From assembly GCF_029714325.1 (NCBI RefSeq), contig NZ_CP121666.1, forward strand, positions 3,720,001 to 3,784,000: a stretch of DNA of 64,000 nt, read 5' to 3'. The position numbers and the translations under genes are program-made. The stretch's first letter is position 1. Every line of letters begins with the position of its first letter. The notes beneath the pieces are model-generated. The model was not told the origin of the DNA, ran no database searches, and was given only the letters and a program-made list of their open reading frames with translations. Shown piece after piece: positions 24,809-32,677 of the stretch. The stretch comes from Bradyrhizobium sp. CB1717 (GTDB lineage: Bacteria > Pseudomonadota > Alphaproteobacteria > Rhizobiales > Xanthobacteraceae).

Positions 24809-26431
24809 ATGAGCACCGGCGCATCCCGTCTGCCAGACATCGAACGAGCGTCCGACGGCGGCTCGCGCTATCGCTTGCGCGATCTCTTCACGCCGCTCGA
24901 CACGCTGCTGGTCTCCGGCGGCGATCCGCGCCTGACGCTCGATCCTGACGATCGCGTCAACGCCTATGGCTGTGCGCCATCGCCGGAGCCGGAGATCTGG
25001 AATTTTGCTTCGTCGACCGCGTCCACGATCTCGCAAGCCGCCTACGATCGCGCTGCGCTGGCGCGCGAAGAGCTCATGCACAGATGCCTGTTCGACGAGG
25101 TCGAGGTCGCCTTCGACGCACGCTGCGAGGGCATGCGCGAGGAGCTGCGCGGCCATCTCCAGCTCTCGCCGCGCGTCGACATCGTGTTCTCGCCGTCAGG
25201 CACCGACTCCCAGCTCCATGCCCTGTTCCTGGCGCGCGCGGTGCTGGGCGCACCGCCGTTGACGATCGTGGTCGGCGCCGATCAGACCGGAAGCGGGACG
25301 GCCCATACTGCGGGCGGGCGCCATTTCAGCACGCTGACGGCGAGCGGCCTTGCGGTGCGCAAGGACGATGCGGTGGCCGGGCTTGCTGGTGACAGCATCG
25401 CGGTGCCGCTGCTCGACGCCGCCGCGTCCGACATCGCGATGCGCGCCGATGCCGACGCTGCAGTAATGCGTGCAATCGAGAACAGCCTCGCGCAAGGCCG
25501 GTGCGTTCTTCTGCACATCATGGATTCGTCAAAACTCGGCTGGCGCGCGCCGAGTGCTGCCTGCCTCGATGAGATCGCGCGGCGCTGGCCGCGCAAGGTT
25601 CAGGTGGTCGTCGATGCCTGCCAGGCGCGACTCGGTCGCCGCCGGCTGCGTTCCTATCTCGACCGCGGTTACATGGTGTTGATGACAGGCTCGAAATTCT
25701 TCGGCGGCCCCGCCTTCAGCGGCGCGCTGCTGGTGCCGAAGGGCCTGTCGCGGTCGATCGACCGAATCGGCGCGATGGCGCCGGGCATCTTCGACTATGC
25801 CGGCCGCTGCGACTGGCCGACGGCCTGGACGGCGCTGCGCTCGCGATTCGAGCGCCGGCCGAATTTCGGTCAATGGCTGCGCTGGGAGGCCGCACTGGCG
25901 GAGATCGGCAGCTACTATGCCGTGCCGGGCGCATTCCGCGCCAAGGCGCTGGCCGAGCTCGCCACCGGCATCGACAGCATGATCGCGCTGTCGCCATCGT
26001 TTCAGGCCGTTCCGAATGCATCCGGGCAGGCCGGCGTGAATGACGAGGAATTTGCGGCGGCCACGATCTTTCCGTTCGCGTTGCTGCGCAACGGCAAGCC
26101 GGTCTCTATCGCGGACACCAGCGCGGTGCATCGCGCTCTGGCGCGTGACATGAGTAGCGACATCGGCGGTAGTGCGGCGGACCGGCAGGTCGCCGCACAA
26201 CGCTGCCTCGTTGGTCAGCCGGTACGGCTTGAGCGGGCGGACGGCAAGCAAGGATTGCTGCGGCTGTGTGTCGGCGCGCGGCTCGTTACCGAAGCCTGGT
26301 CGGCGGACGCCGCACAATCGCAACGCAATTTGCAGCAGATCCTCGATCGCATCGCCCACATGCTGGTGAAGATCGAGCTGCTGCTCGACGGTGCCACGGC
26401 TGCGCCGGGGAAGTTCGTGCTCGAGGCCTAA
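24809..26431 (+). CDS. Fold-type I PLP-dependent enzyme, cassette gene 2
   Basis: 540 residues from ATG 24809, ten bases after the previous stop; the frame is open upstream into the neighbour but no earlier start is credible. The PLP fold is visible: phosphate-binding SPSGTDSQLHAL, aspartate in VQVVVDACQARLGRR and the Schiff-base lysine in MTGSKFFGGPAFSGALLVP (K296). The VDACQ...GSKFFGGP layout recalls class V aminotransferases or desulfurases, but the protein is longer and I do not recognise the family. Residues 60-110 (AYGCAPSPEPEIWNF and on) are atypical. Likely substrate: an amino acid or amino sugar; the reaction is not determined. Confidence 0.72.
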   Translation: MSTGASRLPDIERASDGGSRYRLRDLFTPLDTLLVSGGDPRLTLDPDDRVNAYGCAPSPEPEIWNFASSTASTISQAAYDRAALAREELMHRCLFDEVEVAFDARCEGMREELRGHLQLSPRVDIVFSPSGTDSQLHALFLARAVLGAPPLTIVVGADQTGSGTAHTAGGRHFSTLTASGLAVRKDDAVAGLAGDSIAVPLLDAAASDIAMRADADAAVMRAIENSLAQGRCVLLHIMDSSKLGWRAPSAACLDEIARRWPRKVQVVVDACQARLGRRRLRSYLDRGYMVLMTGSKFFGGPAFSGALLVPKGLSRSIDRIGAMAPGIFDYAGRCDWPTAWTALRSRFERRPNFGQWLRWEAALAEIGSYYAVPGAFRAKALAELATGIDSMIALSPSFQAVPNASGQAGVNDEEFAAATIFPFALLRNGKPVSIADTSAVHRALARDMSSDIGGSAADRQVAAQRCLVGQPVRLERADGKQGLLRLCVGARLVTEAWSADAAQSQRNLQQILDRIAHMLVKIELLLDGATAAPGKFVLEA

Positions 26432-26432
26432 G

Positions 26433-27686
26433 ATGCTGCATCCTGTTTCCGCCCCGAACGGCGCCACCGCGCCAGCCCATTCCGACCGTATCGGCTTTGC
26501 GCAGTTGACGCGCCGGGCCTTCGAGGGCGGCAATCTGCATCCGTTGCGCGAGAAGCTTCTGGAGCGGATCGCGGAAGGAATCGCGGAGGCAGGCGAGGGG
26601 CTGGACCTGTCGCTGATTGCCCAGCTGCTCGGCGAAAAGGAGGCCGGCCTCGTGATCCAGACCGAGGTGCTTGCCTTCCATCAATTGTTTCGCACGCCCT
26701 GCGCGGCTGCCAAACCGCGCATGCGCGTGCTGGCGCTCGCGGCCGATATCGACATGGGCGGCAACACCCCGATCGAGTTCCTGCTCGAAGGCTCCGACAT
26801 CGAGCTGCTGACGCTCTACGTGGTGAAGGGCGTCGGCCTGCCCGAGACGTTGCCCGAGCATGACGTGGCCATCGTGGTCGCCTCCGATTCCGCGGAATGC
26901 CGCGAGGCACTCGCCGTCATCGAACAGGCCGCGCCGCGCTGGCCGCGGCCGCTGCTCAATCGCCCCGAGCTGATTGGCAATCTCGATCGCGACAAGCTCT
27001 ATCGGTTGCTGGCTGATATCCCCGGTCTCGATATTCCCGTGACCGCCAACGCGACCCGTGCGCAATTGACGGCTCTCTCAGAGGGACGGATCGCTTGCGC
27101 GGAGATTACGAGCGAATTGCACTTTCCAATGATCGTGCGGCCGCGCGGCACGCACGCCGGCGTCGGGCTCGCGAAGGTCGACGATGCTGCGGCGCTGAAG
27201 GCCTATCTGGCCGAGCGACAGGAGCAGGACTTTTTCGTCGCGCGTTTCGTCAATTACGCGAGCTCCGACGGGCTCTTTCGCAAGATCCGGCTCACCATGG
27301 TCGACGGCAAGCCTTATGCCTGTCACATGGCGATCGCCGATCGTTGGGACATCTGGTATCTCAACGCCTACATGGCGTTCAGCGAGGAGAAGCGCGCTGA
27401 AGAGGCCGTCTTCATGCAAGACTTCGATCACGCCTTCGCGGCGCGCCACAAGAATGCGCTCGACGAGATGAGCCGGCGCGTCGGCCTCGACTATTTCATC
27501 GTCGACTGCGCCGAGAACCAGGACGGCGAGCTGCTGGTGTTCGAGGCCGACAACACCGCCGTCGTGCACAACATGGATCCGCCGGCCGTGTTTCCATACA
27601 AGCCGCCGCAGATGCGCAAGATCTTTGCCGCGTTCACGGCGATGCTGTCGCGGCACGTAAAGGCGGGCGAGGGGGCTGCAGCATGA
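26433..27686 (+). CDS. ATP-grasp ligase, cassette gene 3
   Basis: 417 residues; ATG 26433 comes one base after the preceding stop. The first ~90 residues are helical (REKLLERIAEGIAEAGEGL), then a Rossmann-like pre-ATP-grasp domain (RMRVLALAADIDMGGNTPIEF, then DVAIVVASDS). The ATP-grasp core holds FPMIVRPRGTHAGVGLAKV near residue 236 (nucleotide-binding loop), FVARFVNYASSDGLFRKIR, and the metal-binding end VFEADNTAVVHNMDP near 369. ATP-grasp enzymes join a carboxylate to an amine or thiol via an acyl-phosphate. The stop overlaps the next start (ATGA), so the two are translationally coupled. Confidence 0.75.
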   Translation: MLHPVSAPNGATAPAHSDRIGFAQLTRRAFEGGNLHPLREKLLERIAEGIAEAGEGLDLSLIAQLLGEKEAGLVIQTEVLAFHQLFRTPCAAAKPRMRVLALAADIDMGGNTPIEFLLEGSDIELLTLYVVKGVGLPETLPEHDVAIVVASDSAECREALAVIEQAAPRWPRPLLNRPELIGNLDRDKLYRLLADIPGLDIPVTANATRAQLTALSEGRIACAEITSELHFPMIVRPRGTHAGVGLAKVDDAAALKAYLAERQEQDFFVARFVNYASSDGLFRKIRLTMVDGKPYACHMAIADRWDIWYLNAYMAFSEEKRAEEAVFMQDFDHAFAARHKNALDEMSRRVGLDYFIVDCAENQDGELLVFEADNTAVVHNMDPPAVFPYKPPQMRKIFAAFTAMLSRHVKAGEGAAA

Positions 27687-29179
27687 ACGAGATCATCCGC
27701 AACACGCAAGGCTCCGTCACGCACACTTCGCTCGATCCGCAGGACTGGAGCGAATTCCGCGCGCTTGCCCATCGCATGCTCGACGAGGCGATCGACGGCA
27801 TCGCCAACGTCCGCGCGCGCCCCGTCTGGCAGCCGATTCCCGATGATGTCCGCGCGGCCATCAAATCCGACGTGCCGCGCGAGGCAAGCGAGCTCGCTGA
27901 TGTCTATCGCGAGTTCGCAGCGCATGTCGCGCCTTACGCGACCGGCAACGTTCATCCCGGCTTCATGGGCTGGGTGCATGGCGGCGGCACGGCTGTCGGC
28001 ATGGTCGCGGAGATGCTCGCCGCGGGTCTGAATGCCAATCTCGGCGGCCGCGACCACATGCCGATCGAGGTCGAGCGCCAGATCGTCGACTGGATGCGCC
28101 GCCTGTTTGCCTTCCCGGAAGACGCGAGCGGCATCTTCGTCACGGGCACATCGATGGCCAATCTGATTGCGGTGCTGGTGGCGCGCAACGCTGCGCTCGG
28201 CACGCTGGCGCGGCAGCACGGCATCGGCAATGACGGCGCGCTGCTCACGGCCTACACGTCGCGGACCGCGCATGGCTGTGTCTCCAGGGCGATGGACATC
28301 GCCGGGCTCGGCACCGATGCACTGCGCAAGATCGGCGTCGATGCAGATCACCGCATCGATGTGGCCGCGCTGCGTGCGCAGATCGCGGCCGATCGCGAGG
28401 TCGGCTTCAAGCCGTTCCTGGTCGTCGCATCCGCCGGCACGGTCGATGTCGGTGCGATCGACGATCTCAGGGCCGTCGCGGAGCTGTGCCGCGGCGAAGG
28501 AATCTGGTTTCACGTCGACGGCGCTTTTGGCGCGCTCGCAATTCTCTCTCCCGAACTCGCGCCATTGCTCGGCGGCATTGAGCTAGCCGACTCCATTGCG
28601 CTCGACTTCCACAAATGGGGGCAGGTGCCCTATGACGCCGGCTTCCTGCTGGTACGCGACGGCGAGCAGCACCGGCAGGCCTTCGCCCAGCCGGCGGCCT
28701 ATCTGAGCCGCGAGGCGAGGGGGCTGGCGGCGGGGGCGGTCTGGCCCTGCGATCTCGGCCCCGATTTGTCGCGCGGCTTCCGGGCGCTGAAGACCTGGTT
28801 TACGTTGAAGACGTTCGGCACCGACCGGCTGGGTACGGTGATCGCGCGAAGCTGCGCGCTCGCCAAATATCTGGAGGCGCGCGTGCTGGCCGAACCGCGG
28901 CTGGAATTGCTGGCGCCGGTGAATCTCAACATCGTCTGCTTCCGCTATCGGTGCGGCGACGCGGTCAATCGCGAGATCGTTGCCGACATCCAGGAGTCCG
29001 GCATCGCCGCGCCCTCGAGCACGACGCTGGACGGCAAGTTTGCGATCCGCGCCGCGATCGTCAATCACCGCACGAACGAGACCGATATCGATGCGCTGGT
29101 TGCGGCCGTGCTGGAGTTCGGCGGACGGCGGAGCGGCGGAGTGATCGACGTCGAGGCGCCACCGCTCGTGGCGCAATAG
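27683..29179 (+). CDS. Group II PLP-dependent decarboxylase-like, cassette gene 4
   Basis: 498 residues; its ATG overlaps the previous stop as ATGA. Family marks of group II amino-acid decarboxylases: GNVHPGFMGWVHGGG (substrate site), FVTGTSMANLIAV, TSRTAHGCVSRAMDIAG (His stacking on PLP), IWFHVDGAFGALA (PLP Asp) and SIALDFHKWGQVPYDAGF with lysine K311. Relatives decarboxylate aromatic amino acids, glutamate, 2,4-diaminobutyrate or similar. It presumably makes an amine used by the ATP-grasp ligase, but this is inference. It ends before a strong terminator. Confidence 0.8.
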   Translation: MNEIIRNTQGSVTHTSLDPQDWSEFRALAHRMLDEAIDGIANVRARPVWQPIPDDVRAAIKSDVPREASELADVYREFAAHVAPYATGNVHPGFMGWVHGGGTAVGMVAEMLAAGLNANLGGRDHMPIEVERQIVDWMRRLFAFPEDASGIFVTGTSMANLIAVLVARNAALGTLARQHGIGNDGALLTAYTSRTAHGCVSRAMDIAGLGTDALRKIGVDADHRIDVAALRAQIAADREVGFKPFLVVASAGTVDVGAIDDLRAVAELCRGEGIWFHVDGAFGALAILSPELAPLLGGIELADSIALDFHKWGQVPYDAGFLLVRDGEQHRQAFAQPAAYLSREARGLAAGAVWPCDLGPDLSRGFRALKTWFTLKTFGTDRLGTVIARSCALAKYLEARVLAEPRLELLAPVNLNIVCFRYRCGDAVNREIVADIQESGIAAPSSTTLDGKFAIRAAIVNHRTNETDIDALVAAVLEFGGRRSGGVIDVEAPPLVAQ

Positions 29180-29196
29180 CGCGACGCAGGGTTGAA

Positions 29197-29237
29197 AACG
29201 ACAACGGCCCCGGAGGCGATCCGGGGCCGTTGTCGTT
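29197..29237. terminator. Strong hairpin terminator after cassette
   Basis: AACGACAACGGCCCCGG at 29197-29213 pairs perfectly over 17 bases with 29221-29237 across a 7-base loop. It lies between the stop of the decarboxylase gene and the stop of the leftward flbT gene, so it probably ends both transcripts. Confidence 0.8.
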
Positions 29238-29268
29238 TGCGGAGCTTGGTCGTCCGCGCGGACGGTCG

Positions 29269-29709
29269 TCAGGCGGCGGTGCTGACGTCGTCCTTGGCCG
29301 CTTCCACCTTGGGATGGGTGGCCTCGAACTGGCTACGCAGCTTCTCCTCATAGGCGATCAGCTTGCGGGCTTCCTTCAGCGCCCGATAGAGGTCGCCGTT
29401 CAGGATGTTGTTGTTGATGCCTTCGATGATCGGCCAGGAGCTCGGCACCGCGGTGACGATGTCCCGCACCAGGTTGAAATAGGTGCCGTGCTGGGTCTGC
29501 GGATCCGGCGAGATGTACATGAGCTGGACCGCCAGATAGACGAGCTTGGCGGGTGTGTCGGCGGTCTCGGGCGTGAGGATGTCGCGCTCGCGCAGGATCG
29601 GCACGTTCTCGCCGTCGATCAGCAGACGAGCCCGCTGGTCCGTGTTGGTGATCACGGAATTGCCGACGATGATGCGTTCGTGCGGTTTGAGCTCGACCTT
29701 GAGAGCCAT
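29269..29709 (-). CDS. flbT: Flagellin mRNA regulator FlbT
   Basis: 146 residues from MALKVELKPHERIIVGNSVI; upstream in-frame codons were rejected because the family begins here. FlbT features: ERIIVGNSVITN, LYRALKEARKLIAYEEKLRS. In Caulobacter FlbT binds flagellin mRNA leaders and represses translation until the hook is done, opposed by FlaF. It faces away from the first flagellin gene, leaving a 322-base divergent control region. A C-terminal tail of ~20 residues is poorly conserved in sequence character. Confidence 0.92.
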   Translation of the reverse strand: MALKVELKPHERIIVGNSVITNTDQRARLLIDGENVPILRERDILTPETADTPAKLVYLAVQLMYISPDPQTQHGTYFNLVRDIVTAVPSSWPIIEGINNNILNGDLYRALKEARKLIAYEEKLRSQFEATHPKVEAAKDDVSTAA

Positions 29710-29785
29710 TGCCTGTTCTCCATCAACGCTTTCGTAACCGAGCGTGAGTTGCGGCGGATCAGGGTGCAATACTCTCTCAACATTA

Positions 29786-29801
29786 GTTAACGAGTTCTAA
29801 A
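29786..29801 (-). promoter_or_regulatory. CtrA-like box upstream of flbT
   Basis: Read on the minus strand: TTTA, seven bases, TTAAC. One mismatch to TTAA-N7-TTAAC. About 77 bases upstream of the flbT ATG. Plausible but weaker than the boxes at 23950 and 37693. Confidence 0.4.
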
Positions 29802-29922
29802 TCGCCGGCGTTCGGACGGAAAAGATCAATTATATCAACGTCGGAATTGCGTGGCGGCGCAGCGTCGGCGGCGGCTGGATCGTCCGAATCATACGCCGAC
29901 CGGGCGAAAGCGCCGGTTTCAT

Positions 29923-29938
29923 TTCATGTTTCGTTAGA
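29923..29938 (+). promoter_or_regulatory. Degenerate CtrA-like box, flagellin gene 1
   Basis: TTCA, seven bases (TGTTTCG), TTAGA, 94 bases ahead of the flagellin ATG. The same TTCA-N7-TTAG spacing recurs before flagellin genes 2 and 3. It may be a variant CtrA site or the core of another promoter. Confidence 0.45.
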
Positions 29939-30031
29939 GGTCTCGACGCCAGGGTCCGCCGGTCGCTGGGTCAATCTCGATCCAAGCAGACGCGTAACAG
30001 TAGCGTCGTTTACCAGAAAGGTAACAGAGTT

Positions 30032-32320
30032 ATGTCAGGTATCGTCCTCTCCGCATCGGTTCGTCAGAACCTGCTCTCCCTCCAGTCCACCGCTGACCTC
30101 CTCGCCACCACGCAGAACCGTCTGTCGACCGGCAAGAGCGTCAACTCGGCCCTGGACAATCCCACCAACTTCTTCACCGCCCAGTCGCTCGACAACCGCG
30201 CCAGCGACATCAACAACCTGCTCGATGGCATCGCCAACGGCGTGCAGGTGCTGCAGGCTGCCAACACCGGCATCACATCGCTGCAGAAGCTGATCGACTC
30301 TGCGAAGTCGATCGCCAACCAGGCGCTTCAGACCACGGTCGGCTATTCCACCAAGTCCAACGTCTCCGCCACCATCTCCGGTGCGACGGCGGCCGATCTG
30401 CGCGGCACGACCTCGTTCGCAAGCGCGACCGCGAGCAGCAACGTCGTGTATAGCGGCGCGGCTGGCGGCACCACGGCGGCGACCGGCACCACCACGCTCG
30501 GCGCGACCATCGGCTCCTTTGCCAGCACTGGCGCAACAGCCGGTGACGGTACCACGGCGCTGTCCGGCGCCATCACCCTGATCGCCACCAACGGCACGAC
30601 AGCGACCGGCCTCCTCGGCAACGCCCAGCCTGCCGACGGCGACACGCTGACCGTGAACGGCAAGACCATCACGTTCCGCAGCGGCGCGGCTCCGGCGTCG
30701 ACCGCCGTTCCGACCGGTTCGGGCGTCAGCGGCAACCTCGTCACCGACGGCAACGGCAATACGACCGTCTATCTCGGCACCGCCGGTACTCCGGCTGCGA
30801 CCGTCAACGATCTGTTGTCCGCGATCGACCTCGCCAGCGGCGTCAAGACGGTGTCCATCAGCTCCGGCGCTGCGACGATCTCCGTGAGTGCCAGCCAGCC
30901 CGGTGCTGCGGTCTCGACCGCTGCTGCCGGCGCCGTCACGCTGAAGAGCTCGACGGGTGCGGATCTGAGCGTCACCGGCAAGGCCGACCTGCTCAAGGCC
31001 CTCGGCCTGACGACGGCTGTGGGCGGCGGCAACGCCACCGTGAACGTCAACCGGACCACGAGCTCGGCCTCGCTGGGTGCGACCATCGCGGACGGTTCGA
31101 CGCTGAACGTCGACGGTCACGTCATCACCTTCAAGAACGCGCCGATCCCGGGCTCGACCGGTGCGCCGAGCGTTCCGACCGGGTTTGGCGTCAGCGGCAA
31201 CGTCCTCACCGACGGCAACGGCAACTCGACCGTCTATCTGCAGGCCGGCACGCTCAACGACGTGCTGAAGGCGATCGACCTTGCCACCGGCGTGCAGACC
31301 GCGACGGTCAATGCCAACGGCACCGCGACGCTTGCGACGGCAACGGGTCAGTCGAATTCGACGATCAACTCGTCCGGCGCGCTCAAGCTCTCGACCGGCG
31401 TCAATGCCGACCTGTCGATCACCGGCACCGGCAACGCGTTGAACGTTCTCGGCCTGGCCGGCAACACCGGAACCGCGACCGCGTTCACCGCGGCTCGGAC
31501 CTCCGGCGTCGGCGGCATCAGCGGCAAGACCTTGACCTTCTCCTCCTTCAACGGCGGCACGGCGGTCAACGTCACCTTCGGTGATGGCACCAACGGTACG
31601 GTCAAGACGCTCGACCAGCTCAACACGAAGCTTCAGGCCAACAACCTGACGGCCACGATCGATGCCAACGGCCTGCTGACCGTTTCGACCACCAACGACT
31701 ACGCGTCCTCGACCATCGGTTCGAGCGCCGCAGGTGGTGCGATCGGCGGTACGCTGACCTCGTCGCTGACCTTCTCGACGGCTTCCAGCCCCGTCCAGGA
31801 TACGGTTGCCCAGACCTCGCGTGCCAATCTGGTCAATCAGTACAACAACATCCTGAACCAGATCGACACGACGGCGCAGGACTCCTCGTTCAACGGTGTC
31901 AACCTCCTGAACGGCGACCAGCTCAAGCTGGTGTTCGACGAAACCGGCAAGTCGAACCTCAGCATCACCGGCGTGACCTACAACTCGAAGGGTCTGGGCC
32001 TTGCCTCGCTGACCAGCGGTGTCGACTTCATCGACAACGCTGCCACCAACAAGGTGCTGACCAACCTGAACGCCGCCTCGAGCACGCTGCGTTCGGAAGC
32101 TTCGAGCCTCGGTTCGAACCTCTCGGTGGTGCAGGTTCGTCAGGACTTCAACAAGAGCCTGATCAACGTGCTGCAGACCGGTTCGTCCAACCTGACGCTG
32201 GCCGACACCAACACTGAAGCCGCCAACAGCCAGGCGCTGTCGACCCGCCAGTCGATCGCGGTCTCCGCGCTGTCGCTGGCCAACCAGTCGCAGCAGAGCG
32301 TGCTGCAGCTGCTCCGCTAA
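30032..32320 (+). CDS. fliC: Flagellin 1 (subpolar type, 762 residues)
   Basis: N-terminal D0/D1: MSGIVLSASVRQNLLSLQST, then LSTGKSVNSALDNPTNFFTA; C-terminal D0: NLTLADTNTEAANSQALSTR ending SVLQLLR. The 530-residue middle holds three related modules (~200-330, ~354-475, ~496-570) beginning D-G-x-T-L-x-V-N/D-G and ending in A-L-G-L or similar, probably exposed D2/D3 domains. The size matches the ~65-75 kDa flagellins of the Bradyrhizobium thick subpolar filament rather than lateral flagellins. First of four tandem copies; a ribosome site AAAGGTAACAGAG precedes the ATG. Confidence 0.95.
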   Translation: MSGIVLSASVRQNLLSLQSTADLLATTQNRLSTGKSVNSALDNPTNFFTAQSLDNRASDINNLLDGIANGVQVLQAANTGITSLQKLIDSAKSIANQALQTTVGYSTKSNVSATISGATAADLRGTTSFASATASSNVVYSGAAGGTTAATGTTTLGATIGSFASTGATAGDGTTALSGAITLIATNGTTATGLLGNAQPADGDTLTVNGKTITFRSGAAPASTAVPTGSGVSGNLVTDGNGNTTVYLGTAGTPAATVNDLLSAIDLASGVKTVSISSGAATISVSASQPGAAVSTAAAGAVTLKSSTGADLSVTGKADLLKALGLTTAVGGGNATVNVNRTTSSASLGATIADGSTLNVDGHVITFKNAPIPGSTGAPSVPTGFGVSGNVLTDGNGNSTVYLQAGTLNDVLKAIDLATGVQTATVNANGTATLATATGQSNSTINSSGALKLSTGVNADLSITGTGNALNVLGLAGNTGTATAFTAARTSGVGGISGKTLTFSSFNGGTAVNVTFGDGTNGTVKTLDQLNTKLQANNLTATIDANGLLTVSTTNDYASSTIGSSAAGGAIGGTLTSSLTFSTASSPVQDTVAQTSRANLVNQYNNILNQIDTTAQDSSFNGVNLLNGDQLKLVFDETGKSNLSITGVTYNSKGLGLASLTSGVDFIDNAATNKVLTNLNAASSTLRSEASSLGSNLSVVQVRQDFNKSLINVLQTGSSNLTLADTNTEAANSQALSTRQSIAVSALSLANQSQQSVLQLLR

Positions 32321-32349
32321 GTCGCGGCTGACATCGCAAGCAAGATCAG

Positions 32350-32382
32350 GCGGCGGGGCTTCGGCCCCGCCGCTTTCTTTTT
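32350..32382 (+). terminator. Terminator of flagellin gene 1
   Basis: GCGGCGGGGC at 32350-32359, UUCG-type tetraloop, GCCCCGCCGC at 32364-32373, then TTTCTTTTT. Textbook intrinsic terminator; the same unit follows flagellin gene 2. Confidence 0.93.
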
Positions 32383-32583
32383 GGCGGCATCAGATTGCCG
32401 CTCGGCGATGCGCGGACGATGGATCCGGATGCAGCCAATTGCTCACTCTGAGTTATGGTTGACAAGTCGCAAATGTCTCGCCGCTGCACCAAAAAGCGTC
32501 ATCCGATCATGGCGATATGAGCGAGCGCGATTTGGCCCTGAACGCGCATATGGTGAATCCGCGCAAGGACTCGCGCGATATGC
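32383..32583. other. Spacer between flagellin genes 1 and 2
   Basis: Upstream region of flagellin gene 2. Contains GTTATGGTTGAC near 32453 and ATGGTGAA near 32550; the latter is repeated at the same distance from the TTAG box in front of flagellin gene 3. No gene seen. Confidence 0.5.
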
Positions 32584-32599
32584 TTCATGCTTTGTTAGC
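32584..32599 (+). promoter_or_regulatory. Degenerate CtrA-like box, flagellin gene 2
   Basis: TTCA, seven bases (TGCTTTG), TTAGC, 79 bases before the ATG. Identical geometry to the element before flagellin gene 3 and similar to gene 1. Confidence 0.45.
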
Positions 32600-32677
32600 C
32601 CCAAACGTTCACCGTCCCGGCCATCGATTAATCCTAATCGAAGTTTGTTGCGTTGCGTACCAGAAGGGTAACACTCA

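Noticed and set aside
32533..32547. GG-N10-GC sequence TGGCCCTGAACGCGC upstream of flagellin 2
   Set aside because: Spacing fits sigma-54 but the -12 element is poor and no counterpart exists before the other flagellins.
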